Below the pieces are notes generated by a model, which worked only from the letters and a program-made list of their open reading frames with translations, was not told the DNA's origin and ran no database searches. A stretch of 64,000 bases of DNA from JABDFW01 sp035550215 (GTDB taxonomy: Bacteria; Bacteroidota; Bacteroidia; Chitinophagales; Chitinophagaceae): assembly GCA_035550215.1 (NCBI GenBank), contig DASZPM010000015.1:1-64000 (forward strand), written 5' to 3'. Positions 56,601 through 64,000 of this stretch are shown here, piece after piece (the first letter of the stretch is position 1; each line of letters begins with the position of its first letter). The position numbers and the translations under genes are program-made.

Positions 56601-57906
56601 TACCAATCCATAGATTTTTGTTATTGTCCTCCATCACGTGCAGCACATAGTTGCCGCAAATACTGTTGCCGTTGCCTGTTTCATGTGTAAAATGGGTAAA
56701 CTTATCTGTACGCGTATCAAGCATGTTTAGCCCGCCGCCATCTGTTCCCACCCAAATATTTGTTTTTGAATCTTCGTAAATGCACAGTATTTTGTTGCTG
56801 CTAACACTTGTTACATCCGTACTGTGCCTGTAATATTTAAAATCTCTTTTATCGGCATTAATTACGTCAACGCCAGCATTAAAGGTACCAAGCCATATAT
56901 CACCCCGCGTATCCCGGCAAATGGCATAAATGGAGTTATTGCCAATACTCATGTCATCAATATCGTCGTGTACGTAGTTGGAGAAATTTTTGGTGACGGG
57001 ATTGAATATGCTGAGCCCGCCGTTTTCGGTACCAAGCCATAGATCACCCTTTTCATCTTCGTAAATATCATACAGGGAGTTGGCAGGCAGGCTGTTGGGA
57101 TTGTGCGGGTCATTAACAAAATGTGTAAATGTGCCCGCTTGCCGGTTAAACAAATTTAGCCCTCCGCCGTTAGTACCAACCCAGGTGCGGTCATGGCTGT
57201 CTTCATACACGAAGTAAACATCATTATTGCTTAACGAAGATGGGTTTTTATAATCGTGTTGAAAATGCGTAAATGTATTGGTTGCAGGGTCAAACAAATC
57301 CAGCCCTTTATTTACCGTACCAACCCATAAATTGTGTTCCCTGTCCTCCTGTATACTTCGTATAAAATTATCGCCAACCCCAGATGCATCACCCGGCTTA
57401 TAAGCATAATGGGTAAATTTACCGGTAGCTTTATTTAATTTATCAAGCCCCCCTCCATCAGTTCCGGCCCATATATTTCCCCTGCTGTCAGCAAACACAT
57501 AATTTACATAATTACTGGCTATGCTGGCGGGGTTTCTATCGTCGTGCCGGTAATTTTTAAACGTATTTTTCTTCCTGTCAAAGCCGCTTATGCCGCCGCC
57601 GTTAGTGGCCACCCAAATTATTCCATCGCTATCCTCAATAATGTGGTTAACATAGTTGTTGTCTAAACTTGCAGAATCGCCGGCAATGTTACGGTAAACG
57701 GTAAACGTATAGCCATCATACCTGTTAAGGCCGTCACGTGTACCAAACCACATAAAACCGCGGCTATCCTGTAAAATACATGCTACATTACTTTGAGATA
57801 AACCATTGGCAGTGCTGAAATGGTCAAACTTCAGGTCCTGTTTTTGTGAAAGTGCGGGGTACGCAAGCAACAGGAATAAGATGGTTATGAATTGGTTAAG
57901 CCTCAT
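53698..57906 (-). CDS. hybrid histidine kinase with periplasmic propeller sensor and two receiver domains
   Basis: 1402 residues. Order: signal peptide (1-20); two-component propeller repeats (~25-680, repeated GxIWxGTxGGGLN-type blades); Y_Y_Y domain (~700-785, ending PGSYIFKVRGLDNEG); a membrane span (~797-817); a coiled coil; HisKA with MSHEIRTPLNG; HATPase (DTGIGI, GGTGLGLVI); then two receivers (LIVDDNST ... and LIAEDNVIN ... FMDVQMPEIDG). Classic Bacteroidota hybrids end in an AraC DNA-binding domain. This one ends in receivers, so it must signal to another protein. Confidence 0.93.
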   Translation of the reverse strand: MRLNQFITILFLLLAYPALSQKQDLKFDHFSTANGLSQSNVACILQDSRGFMWFGTRDGLNRYDGYTFTVYRNIAGDSASLDNNYVNHIIEDSDGIIWVATNGGGISGFDRKKNTFKNYRHDDRNPASIASNYVNYVFADSRGNIWAGTDGGGLDKLNKATGKFTHYAYKPGDASGVGDNFIRSIQEDREHNLWVGTVNKGLDLFDPATNTFTHFQHDYKNPSSLSNNDVYFVYEDSHDRTWVGTNGGGLNLFNRQAGTFTHFVNDPHNPNSLPANSLYDIYEDEKGDLWLGTENGGLSIFNPVTKNFSNYVHDDIDDMSIGNNSIYAICRDTRGDIWLGTFNAGVDVINADKRDFKYYRHSTDVTSVSSNKILCIYEDSKTNIWVGTDGGGLNMLDTRTDKFTHFTHETGNGNSICGNYVLHVMEDNNKNLWIGTWADGLSVYNPAKKTFKTYVNNPADSGSLSGNNVWFTYQDRENNIWIGTYGNGLNLYDAAKDKFVHYRYDPKDPYSISSDKVYSIFEDRKGRLWIGTESGGLNMFDRTTGRFIHYKHDDHTNSISDNSLETIFEDNNGKLWIATTTGLNYFDPDTKTFKVYTTANGLPNNIIFGILEDDKNNLWVSTNKGLTKFNPQKNTFEKFTTADGLQGDEFKEMAFCKTRAGNMYFGGNNGFNYFNPDSIKKISFDPPLVFTDFRLFNQSVGVSQEGAASPLTQSISETKNITISYKQSVIALQFASLNYCPSGKKRYQYMLEGFDNQWTEIGSARTAYYTNLDPGSYIFKVRGLDNEGNWSAKQLSLNLTITPPFWETWWFRVLAVIAFIAAIVAVFRIRLRLIQQQKASLEKQVRERTVQLATSIEQEKKARQNEETARVEAERANRAKSVFLATMSHEIRTPLNGVIGMSSLLADTELTPEQEEYATTIKSCGESLMSVINDILDFSKIESGNMELEKQDFDLRSCIEEVLDVFATVAAKNGIDLVYQIDHNVPSQIVGDMHRLRQVLMNLVGNAIKFTHKGEVFIGVHLAEQPSTEYLNIGFEVRDTGIGIPADKAHRLFKAFSQVDSSTTRKYGGTGLGLVICQKLVMLMGGDIEVESRVGEGTTFHFNIISAASAQPQRKYVHYNNPELAGKHILIVDDNSTNRRILDTQLEHWALVPILAASGREALEKLQDGYHFDLVITDMHMPEMDGIELSRLIKQAQPNLPVILLSSIGDEHSRQFPKLFTAVLHKPIKQQALYKCIINTLKTREKQDAVTNAGNNIKNHANLAELYPLQILIAEDNVINQRLMIHVLNKLGYAPHLAEDGQQVLEKVVADNFDVIFMDVQMPEIDGLETTRIIRRQQQAQPVIIAMTANATKEDKQDCLSAGMDDYISKPIQLNKLVTMIENWAKLRKEIKNDSEGNSADF

Positions 57907-58063
57907 AGGACTATTACTTTACGTAATACGATATTGGATATTGCATACTAAGCCTTAAGGCAAAGTATTGCAATATAAACAATTTAAACCAACAGAGCCT
58001 GTTTCGTTAACCTTTATTGAAATTTAATTTGGCGGATGTATCGTTTACAAACTGCCGGTTTGT

Positions 58064-58459
58064 TTATATACTGCCGTATTCTTTTTCAAGGCTGGCCAGG
58101 TGTTCCTTCGTCAGCGGCTTTGAAATAAAGCCCTTTACGCAGGAATATTCCATAGCCTTTTTCTGGTCTTCGGGGTCAACTGTAGAGGATAAAATATATA
58201 CCGAAGGAACCTTGGGTGCACTGCTAACCCAGCCTGTATACCATTCCAAAAACTCCCAGCCATTTAATATCGGCATATTCAGGTCAAGCAAAATAAGATC
58301 GGGTATTTCTTCCCCTGCTTTCAGGAAATCAATTGCCTCCTGCCCATTGATAACAGATTTAACTTCATTTGCAAACCGGGCAATCTCAATAGTGCGCTTA
58401 CAAACCAAAATGGTTATAGGGTCATCTTCAACTAACAGAACTTTGTCAAATACAGGCAT
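58064..58459 (-). CDS. single-domain response regulator
   Basis: 131 residues, a receiver only: acidic pair VEDDP, phosphorylated Asp in LILLDLNMPILNG, VYILSS and FISKPL. There is no output domain, as in CheY-like relays. It lies 157 bp upstream of the hybrid kinase on the same strand and could be its phosphate partner (inference). Confidence 0.9.
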   Translation of the reverse strand: MPVFDKVLLVEDDPITILVCKRTIEIARFANEVKSVINGQEAIDFLKAGEEIPDLILLDLNMPILNGWEFLEWYTGWVSSAPKVPSVYILSSTVDPEDQKKAMEYSCVKGFISKPLTKEHLASLEKEYGSI

Positions 58460-58514
58460 ATTGCAGTTTTGCAGGGTTAGTAATTACAGGCACTAAAAAT
58501 AAAACAATTTTCGT

Positions 58515-60617
58515 TTAAGCAATAACTTTTTCTTCCACCGCAATAAGATCGGATAAATCCACACTCATAGGTAATAACCCAATTTGAACCACTGCCCTTT
58601 TGCCCCTTATCTCCTTTACCTCGCCAACCTGGTGATTTTTTTTCATCTTTACTTTAACGCCAACAGCAATAGCAGTATTGGTTTCGCGATATTTTGATTC
58701 AGCTTTTTTTGCGAGTTTATTATTTACCGCAGTTTCTTTCTTTTTAAACAAAAGGTTTTGAACCTGCTTTATAATTTCGTCCTTATTGTCGCTCTTTCTC
58801 CATTCCAAAACAATCTGCTTCAACTTTCGTTCAGTATCCTTTAAATAATTTATCCGCTCTTCTGTTACCTTGTTTTGGTGTTTTAATAATTCAACCTGCT
58901 GGCTATGCCGTTCTTTATCCAGCACATGCTGCATTTCTTTTTTAAGCCGCTCGTTTTCTTTCACAAGGTGTTGCAGTTCTTTTTTTTCCTTTTCAAGCTG
59001 TTGCAAATCCTGCTCCGTCCTGTTCAATAACTTGTCCAGCCTGAAATGGTCTTCATCAACCAATGCTCTTGCCCGTTTTATTAGTGGCTGCGGCAGGCCT
59101 ATACGTTCCGCAATGGAAAAAGTGTATGAGCTTCCGGGCTTGCCCAATGCCAGTTTATACAGGGGTTGCAGGTTAACCTCATCAAAAGCCATAGCCCCGT
59201 TTATAACGCCGCTGGTGCGGTTTGCCATTACCTTAAGGTTTAAGTAATGTGTAGTAACAATGCCAAAGCTATGCCTGCGGGCAAGTTCTTCCATTATCAC
59301 CTCTGCAAATGCGCCGCCAAGGTTAGGGTCGCTGCCACTGCCAAGTTCATCAATAAAAAACAGGGTTTTACCATTGGCATTTTCAATAAAATACTTCATG
59401 TGCAGCAGGTGCGACGAATAAGTGCTTAATTCAAATTCAAGATTTTGCGTATCACCTATATGAATAAGCAACTGCTTGAAGATGCCCATTACAGATGTTA
59501 CAGCTACCGGCACCAGCAAACCGCTTTGCATCATCATCTGGTTTAGGCCGATTGTCTTCATGGTAACAGTTTTGCCGCCTGCATTTGGCCCGCTTATTAC
59601 CAGTATGCGGCTTTTATCATCCAGCGTTAAATTAACCGGGATTGTTTTTTTGGTCGTTTTTTTATTGTAGAGATATAGTAACGGGTGATATGCATCTTTC
59701 AAATCAATAATTGCTTTGTCAACCACGTTGGGATAATTACCATTTACATCTACCGCCAACTTTGCCTTGGCGCGGATAAAATCATATTCCCCCACTATTT
59801 GATGCCACACATGCAGCAGGCCGCTGTAAACGGAAAGGTTTGCTGTTAAAGCACGTAAAATACGCTGCACTTCCTTGCGCTCGTCATTCTCCAGCGTATA
59901 TACGTCGTTATTTAGCTGAATTGTTTCTTCGGGTTCAATAAACGCTGTTTTACGGCTGTCGCTTTCGCCATGCAATATGCCCTTTACCTGGCGTTTATGT
60001 TCACTGAAAACTGCCACCACCCTCCTGCCGTTGCTAAAGCTTTCATCAATGTCAGCGGTGTAGCCGGCCTTGTTTAACTTTGCTACTACCCTTTCAAACA
60101 CGCGGCGCAATTCCGTGCGTTTCCGGAAGAGAGACATACGTATTTTTTGAAGGTCTTCCGAAGCAGTATCTTTTACTGCGCCGGTTTCATCAATTACGTC
60201 ATCAATCAATTCCGGCACAAGTTTCTCAAAATAGGTGTCTTTAATTACCATAGCAAGGGCGGGATAAGCAAGCCTCCGCTCATTATCAAACCACCGGAAA
60301 ATTTTTTCTATGCTCTCCGCCAGTTTACGCACCAGCAAAAATTGGTCGCCGCCTAAGGATGCGCCGGGTATGCTTAGCAACTTCAGTTCCCGAGAAATGT
60401 TTAATACATAATCATTGGGAAAGTACTGGCTTTGCACCAGTAGCAGTTTAAACTCATTGCTCTGCTGCAACTCAAGTTCAATATATTCTTTCCGGGTATG
60501 TATGCGTAAATTTTCCGCCTTGTTTTTTGCATGCTCGCTTTTGCAATGCTCAACCAGCAAGGCCTTTATTTTAGTAAATTCTAACTGCACATCCGCCGAT
60601 TCGGGATACAACTTCAT
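58515..60617 (-). CDS. mutS2: MutS2-family ATPase lacking the Smr domain
   Basis: 700 residues, ~80 shorter than usual MutS2. Walker A is ISGPNAGGKTVTMKT and Walker B is TLFFIDELGSGSDP, with the MutS dimer/clamp region before and a long Lys/Glu coiled coil (~525-620) after. The end carries a KOW-like segment (VKMKKNHQVGEVKEIRGKRAVVQIG) and then stops, with no Smr endonuclease domain. MutS2 rescues collided ribosomes or suppresses recombination; without Smr, RNA/DNA cleavage by this protein is unlikely. Confidence 0.9.
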   Translation of the reverse strand: MKLYPESADVQLEFTKIKALLVEHCKSEHAKNKAENLRIHTRKEYIELELQQSNEFKLLLVQSQYFPNDYVLNISRELKLLSIPGASLGGDQFLLVRKLAESIEKIFRWFDNERRLAYPALAMVIKDTYFEKLVPELIDDVIDETGAVKDTASEDLQKIRMSLFRKRTELRRVFERVVAKLNKAGYTADIDESFSNGRRVVAVFSEHKRQVKGILHGESDSRKTAFIEPEETIQLNNDVYTLENDERKEVQRILRALTANLSVYSGLLHVWHQIVGEYDFIRAKAKLAVDVNGNYPNVVDKAIIDLKDAYHPLLYLYNKKTTKKTIPVNLTLDDKSRILVISGPNAGGKTVTMKTIGLNQMMMQSGLLVPVAVTSVMGIFKQLLIHIGDTQNLEFELSTYSSHLLHMKYFIENANGKTLFFIDELGSGSDPNLGGAFAEVIMEELARRHSFGIVTTHYLNLKVMANRTSGVINGAMAFDEVNLQPLYKLALGKPGSSYTFSIAERIGLPQPLIKRARALVDEDHFRLDKLLNRTEQDLQQLEKEKKELQHLVKENERLKKEMQHVLDKERHSQQVELLKHQNKVTEERINYLKDTERKLKQIVLEWRKSDNKDEIIKQVQNLLFKKKETAVNNKLAKKAESKYRETNTAIAVGVKVKMKKNHQVGEVKEIRGKRAVVQIGLLPMSVDLSDLIAVEEKVIA

Positions 60618-60643
60618 ATTCCTGTCTTACTATTTTTTGTGTG

Positions 60644-60651
60644 CAAAGGTA
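60644..60651 (-). promoter_or_regulatory. possible -7 element of mutS2
   Basis: The minus strand reads TACCTTTG, 26 bp before the mutS2 start. The -33 region is not clear. Confidence 0.45.
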
Positions 60652-60746
60652 ATACGATTGGTGATTGCAGATTGTGGATTGCAGATTATTCCCCTTAGTC
60701 AAAAAAATGGGGTTTTCTTGCCGCCAGCCTATGTATTAAAAGACAC

Positions 60747-61649
60747 TTAGACCATGTAGGTAACCCCTTCAACTGCAAGCTGTGTGCTGGGAAACACTGC
60801 CTGTGTTTCGGTAAGAAAATTGTCCAGTGTTTCGTACTTACTGCTAAAATGGCCGATAAGCAGTTTTTGCACGCCCGCAAGGGTAGCAATATTTGCAGCC
60901 TGTTCGGTAGTGGAATGAAACCGCTGTGTTGCCTTGTCGCCCAGGTTCTTTAAATAGGTTGTTTCGTGGTATAGCAGGTTTACCCCCTTTATTTTACAGG
61001 CCATTTCCCTGTTATATAAGGTGTCGGCACAATAAGCATAAGCTTTCGCCGGGGTGTTGGGTATGGTAACATCGGCGTTTTTAACTATATTGCCGTTATC
61101 ATCAAGGTAATCCTCACCATCTTTCAACCTGTCAAAAAATGAGGTGGGGATATTAAACTCACCTATGGTTTGTTTGTTTATTTTCCTTGGCTTCTTTTTT
61201 TCTTTAACAATAAACCCCCAGCATTCAATACGATGAATAACCGGGAAACATTCCACCATAAATTTCTCCTCCTCCAGTAATATACCTTCCTGTCTTATAG
61301 GGTGAAAAACCAGTTCGTACGGCAAATCGGTTTCTGCTGCGCTTAGCAGGGGCAGCATCATTCCTTCAAGTAACGCCGGCGCGTATATATTAAGTTTTGC
61401 TTCGCGGCCAAGCAAACCAAGACTTGTAATTAAGCCGGGCAACCCAAAATAATGGTCGCCGTGCAGGTGCGAGATAAAGATGTGGTTTATGCGGCTTCGG
61501 CGAATTTTGTATTTGCTTAGCTGCATTTGCGTTCCCTCGCCGCAATCAATCATCAATACCTGGTCGTTAAGCGTTACCACCTGGCATGTTGGATGCCTGT
61601 CGTATGCAGGCAAAGCAGAATTGTTACCCAAAATAGTTACCCCAAACAT
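60747..61649 (-). CDS. rnz: ribonuclease Z (tRNA 3'-processing endonuclease)
   Basis: 300 residues, the short bacterial form. Zinc-binding FISHLHGDHYFGLPGL and a late IGHFSSKYE (the HEAT/HST-like metal histidine region) are seen, with LLYHETTYL before it. It matures the 3' ends of tRNAs. It has its own divergent promoter opposite the GT2 gene. Confidence 0.95.
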   Translation of the reverse strand: MFGVTILGNNSALPAYDRHPTCQVVTLNDQVLMIDCGEGTQMQLSKYKIRRSRINHIFISHLHGDHYFGLPGLITSLGLLGREAKLNIYAPALLEGMMLPLLSAAETDLPYELVFHPIRQEGILLEEEKFMVECFPVIHRIECWGFIVKEKKKPRKINKQTIGEFNIPTSFFDRLKDGEDYLDDNGNIVKNADVTIPNTPAKAYAYCADTLYNREMACKIKGVNLLYHETTYLKNLGDKATQRFHSTTEQAANIATLAGVQKLLIGHFSSKYETLDNFLTETQAVFPSTQLAVEGVTYMV

Positions 61650-61685
61650 AAATTACATGTGCATGTTGCAAATACCCTAAAATAA

Positions 61686-61719
61686 CAAATATAACTTATG
61701 TAATGGGTTAGTTTTACAA
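61686..61719 (-). promoter_or_regulatory. promoter of rnz
   Basis: The minus strand has TTG (61719-61717), a 23-bp spacer and TATATTTG (61693-61686), 37 bp before the ATG. Confidence 0.45.
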
Positions 61720-61738
61720 TGTTTGCGTTTTATTTGTA

Positions 61739-61768
61739 TTGCTGCTATTGTGTACAACATTATTTTTG
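61739..61768 (+). promoter_or_regulatory. promoter of the GT2 gene
   Basis: TTG (61739-61741), a 19-bp spacer and TATTTTTG (61761-61768). Transcription should begin near 61775, so an initiation codon upstream of it cannot be used. This decides the start of the next gene. Confidence 0.6.
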
Positions 61769-61783
61769 GCAAAAACATACAGG

Positions 61784-62818
61784 TTGAACGAACCCTTGGT
61801 AGCAATAGTTATACTTAATTACAACGGCAGGGATTATTTACAACAATTTTTGCCGTTTGTACTCGCATCTTCTTACGCAAACAAAAAAATATTCCTCATT
61901 GACAATGCTTCCGGTGATGACAGCATAGCAACTGTGAACAAACTGTTTACTACGGTTGAAATAATAGCGCTTGACAAAAACTACGGCTTTGCTGAAGGAT
62001 ATAATCGCGGGTTGAAGAATATACAGGCAGATTATTTTATCCTGCTGAACTCTGACGTTGAAGTAACGCCGGGCTGGATAGAGCCTGTTATACACCTGAT
62101 GGAAAGCGATACTGCAATTGCAGCCTGCCAGCCAAAAATATTGTCATATAATAACCGGCAGCAATTTGAGTATGCAGGCGCGTGCGGCGGGTGGCTGGAT
62201 GCATTTGGTTACGCTTTTTCCCGCGGGCGTGTTTTTGATGTAATAGAGAATGATACAGGGCAATACGATAACACCGCCAGTATTTTTTGGGCCAGCGGGG
62301 CGGCTATGTTTGTAAGGGCAGAGGTGTACAAAAGCCTCGGCGGGCTCGACGGCTACTTTTTTGCCCACATGGAAGAAATTGACCTTTGCTGGCGCATGCA
62401 ACTGGCCGGGTACGCCATAAAATGCTGCCCTGCATCTGTAGTGTACCACATTGGCGGCGGCACCTTACCTAAAGGCAATACGCGGAAAGTGTTTTTAAAC
62501 TTTCGCAATAACCTTATTATGATGGCCAAAAACCTGCCCTTGTACGAGAAAGCCTGGAAGCTGCCCTTCAGGATAATGCTCGATATAGTGTTTGCATGCA
62601 AAAACCTTTTATCAGGGCAAGCGGCCCCCTGCAGGGCGGTATTTAAAGCGCATTTCGCCTTGCTTGGATGGATGTTTAGCAAAAAAAACAACCATAATAC
62701 ACCAGCAAAAAGGCCGCTGAAACAGCTTGCGGGAGTGTACAACAGCAGCATTGTGTGGCAACATTTTGTAAGGCATAAAACAACATTTTCAGAAATTGTT
62801 AAAAAGAAGTTGCTATAA
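61784..62818 (+). CDS. GT2-family glycosyltransferase, rhamnosyltransferase-like
   Basis: 344 residues from a TTG at 61784. The frame is open to 61739, but that region holds the promoter, and the conserved start LVAIVILNYNG follows only the later TTG. GT-A motifs: FLIDNASGDDS, LNSDVEVTPGW (DxD-like) and AHMEEIDLCWRMQ. It transfers an activated sugar, often rhamnose, to a surface polysaccharide. No other polysaccharide genes adjoin it. Confidence 0.87.
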   Translation: MNEPLVAIVILNYNGRDYLQQFLPFVLASSYANKKIFLIDNASGDDSIATVNKLFTTVEIIALDKNYGFAEGYNRGLKNIQADYFILLNSDVEVTPGWIEPVIHLMESDTAIAACQPKILSYNNRQQFEYAGACGGWLDAFGYAFSRGRVFDVIENDTGQYDNTASIFWASGAAMFVRAEVYKSLGGLDGYFFAHMEEIDLCWRMQLAGYAIKCCPASVVYHIGGGTLPKGNTRKVFLNFRNNLIMMAKNLPLYEKAWKLPFRIMLDIVFACKNLLSGQAAPCRAVFKAHFALLGWMFSKKNNHNTPAKRPLKQLAGVYNSSIVWQHFVRHKTTFSEIVKKKLL

Positions 62819-62834
62819 TTTATGCTTACGTCCT

Positions 62835-62842
62835 TATTTTTG
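62835..62842 (+). promoter_or_regulatory. -7 element for the small membrane-protein gene
   Basis: TATTTTTG, with TTG at 62810-62812 (22-bp spacer), 20 bp before the ATG at 62862. Confidence 0.5.
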
Positions 62843-62861
62843 CGGCGTAACAATTTTTAAT

Positions 62862-63083
62862 ATGTCACAGGAAACCATGTCAGGCGCAACAGAAAATATC
62901 AGGGGTAAAAAAGAATTCGGTTACAATTGGGTTAACTCATCACGGTTTATTTTTTACCTGTCCGTTTTTTGCATCGTAGCCAGCTCAATAGGCGGTTGTT
63001 ATAAATTATACCAGGAGCGTTACAAAGGAAAACCTGACGTAGAAGTACCCGGAAATACACAATATACCCCCGAGTACAAGTAA
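62862..63083 (+). CDS. small single-span membrane protein
   Basis: 73 residues from the ATG at 62862; the longer in-frame extension to 62796 overlaps the GT2 gene and its own promoter. A hydrophilic N-terminus (~27 residues) is followed by one span (FIFYLSVFCIVASSIGGCYKLY) and a short Pro-rich tail. The family is not recognised. It sits immediately before two tRNA genes. Confidence 0.65.
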   Translation: MSQETMSGATENIRGKKEFGYNWVNSSRFIFYLSVFCIVASSIGGCYKLYQERYKGKPDVEVPGNTQYTPEYK

Positions 63084-63100
63084 AAAATAGCATTAAAAAT

Positions 63101-63130
63101 TTTGCAATACCGCTTAGATTGCTATTTTTG
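63101..63130 (+). promoter_or_regulatory. promoter of the tRNA genes
   Basis: TTTG (63101-63104), an 18-bp spacer and TATTTTTG (63123-63130), 35 bp before tRNA-Gly. Confidence 0.6.
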
Positions 63131-63165
63131 CACTCCCAAAAATTAAAAGTTCTTACAAGGTATAA

Positions 63166-63238
<73 letters not shown>

Positions 63239-63248
63239 CTGAAACACA

Positions 63249-63274
63249 ATCCCGCTACATGCGGGATTTTTTTT
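63249..63274 (+). terminator. terminator-like hairpin between the two tRNAs
   Basis: Stem ATCCCGC/GCGGGAT with loop TACAT and an uninterrupted T-run, 11 bp after tRNA-Gly and 7 bp before tRNA-Leu. Confidence 0.75.
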
Positions 63275-63280
63275 CCACTT

Positions 63281-63366
63281 GCCCCGGTGGTGGAACTGGT
63301 AGACACGCAGGACTTAAAATCCTGTGACCCGCAACGGTCGTACGGGTTCAACTCCCGTCTGGGGCA
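63281..63366 (+). tRNA. tRNA-Leu (anticodon TAA)
   Basis: 86 nt with a long class II variable arm. Acceptor GCCCCGG/CTGGGGC has one G-T pair, the anticodon stem is CAGGA/TCCTG around loop CTTAAAA, and the T-arm reads GGGTTCAACTCCC. The discriminator is A. CCA is not encoded. Confidence 0.95.
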
Positions 63367-63370
63367 CTTT

Positions 63371-63395
63371 AGCCGCTTGAAAGAGCGGCTTTTTT
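63371..63395 (+). terminator. terminator after tRNA-Leu
   Basis: AGCCGCT / AGCGGCT stem, loop TGAAAG, then six Ts. Confidence 0.85.
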
Positions 63396-63440
63396 ATGCC
63401 CTTCCTCCTAAGCACTACCCACAATCAACCCGGTAAAAAA

Positions 63441-63472
63441 ATATGTCAACCCATTATTTTGAGTTGACATAT
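63441..63472. terminator. bidirectional terminator
   Basis: A perfect 10-bp stem ATATGTCAAC / GTTGACATAT with a 12-nt loop, flanked by A6-7 on both sides so that a T-run follows it on either strand. It ends the minus-strand gene at 63496 and backs up the tRNA terminator. Confidence 0.8.
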
Positions 63473-63495
63473 AAAAAAGGAAGGGTTAATACCCG

Positions 63496-63867
63496 TTACT
63501 TCACCCGCTCGCCATCAGCATCAAACATATTCATCATGTTGCCGGTTACATGGTCATCATCTTTTTTCGTCATCACCATGTTTACGTCATACCCCTGGGC
63601 TGTAAAATAAACGGTAACCGTTGTGTCCGTAAGTTCAGCTTTGTCAATTTTTGCTATTTCTGTGCCGGTTGAATCCTGCACTGCACCGGTCATAGTGCTG
63701 TCTTTTTTCTCCAGTACAAAAATCATTTTCGTATCTCCGTTTGGCAGCCCTTTTACCAGCAGGCTCCATTTACCGGCAAAATAATCAGCGCCTGTTTTTT
63801 GCGCCTTCGCGCCCATTGTAAAAACCAACAGCATTAATGCTGCAACTAACCGGGTTACTTTTTTCAT
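63496..63867 (-). CDS. small secreted hypothetical protein
   Basis: 123 residues with a signal peptide ending GAKAQ. The mature part is a short beta-rich lipocalin-like sheet (FAGKWSLLVKGLPNGDTKM, MTGAVQDSTGTEI, VTVYFTAQG), common in Bacteroidota proteins that lack a known function. Confidence 0.78.
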   Translation of the reverse strand: MKKVTRLVAALMLLVFTMGAKAQKTGADYFAGKWSLLVKGLPNGDTKMIFVLEKKDSTMTGAVQDSTGTEIAKIDKAELTDTTVTVYFTAQGYDVNMVMTKKDDDHVTGNMMNMFDADGERVK

Positions 63868-63941
63868 AACAGATAAGTATTTATATTTTAAAAATTGATT
63901 GCCGGGAAAAGAAATTCAGAAACTGTTTATGCGTTATAGGC

Positions 63942-63949
63942 TACTTTTG
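63942..63949 (+). promoter_or_regulatory. possible -7 element of the last gene
   Basis: TACTTTTG, 14 bp before an ATG at 63964. Confidence 0.4.
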
Positions 63950-63963
63950 CTAAAATTCAGCAA

Positions 63964-64000
63964 ATGAAGATAAGTGATTTAAATTTACATTTACTGAATT
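63964..64000 (+). CDS. start of a gene cut by the window edge
   Basis: Twelve codons are visible (MKISDLNLHLLN) with no stop. A -7 element upstream supports a real start, but the product cannot be identified. Confidence 0.4.
   Translation, partial: MKISDLNLHLLN

Noticed and set aside
60655..60690. GATTGCAGATTGTGGATTGCAG as a CRISPR or iteron repeat
   Set aside because: Only two imperfect units with no spacer pattern; simple intergenic repetition.

Overview
The window looks like a chromosomal segment of a Bacteroidota bacterium, most likely a Chitinophagaceae-type relative (inference). The evidence is a SusC/SusD pair, a propeller-type hybrid sensor kinase, NagB fused to a PIG-L-like domain, an SDR-type threonine dehydrogenase, and repeated promoter elements of the Bacteroidota form TTG-N18..23-TAnnTTTG. 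Coding density is high. I saw no phage, no transposase and no CRISPR array.

Region 1 (1-11.1 kb) is the most interesting. A minus-strand set reads SusC, SusD, periplasmic alkaline-phosphatase-superfamily enzyme, PhnZ-type HD-domain oxygenase, DUF5690-like transporter, and HpnW-type (TIGR03364) FAD oxidoreductase. It has an XRE-cupin regulator at its head and an AraC regulator at its tail. I read it as a complete outer-membrane-to-cytoplasm uptake and degradation route for an organophosphonate related to 2-aminoethylphosphonate, that is, a phosphonate counterpart of a polysaccharide utilisation locus. Region 2 (11.2-16.3 kb) is a tetR-tolC-hlyD-DHA2 drug-efflux operon, with a near-perfect palindromic operator placed inside its promoter.

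Region 3 (16.4-35.9 kb) is mixed housekeeping and accessory content: an S10 carboxypeptidase-like protein, a WG-repeat lipoprotein, small membrane proteins, a RibD-like reductase, a flavoprotein, a cupin, a DoxX protein, a zinc alcohol dehydrogenase, a DUF1593 protein, DsrE-like and threonine dehydrogenase proteins, KdsA, a retropepsin-like protease, two tandem AraC paralogs and a PspC-like protein. Two inverted copies of a ~259-bp MITE-like element lie at 18.3 and 22.6 kb.

Region 4 (36-52 kb) carries aconitase, a GT87-like enzyme, a GH18 chitinase, an AT-rich insert with a Shedu (DUF4263) defence nuclease and a WYL-like partner, a GH5-like/GH127 glycosidase pair, an SDR, a PhyH dioxygenase, a sphingomyelin-synthase-like PAP2 protein, NagB and a DUF6600 lipoprotein. 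Chitinase and NagB fit amino-sugar use. Region 5 (52-64 kb) holds an OprB-like porin, a giant hybrid histidine kinase, a single-domain response regulator, a MutS2 protein lacking Smr, RNase Z, a GT2 glycosyltransferase, a small membrane protein, tRNA-Gly(GCC), tRNA-Leu(TAA), a small secreted protein and the start of another gene.
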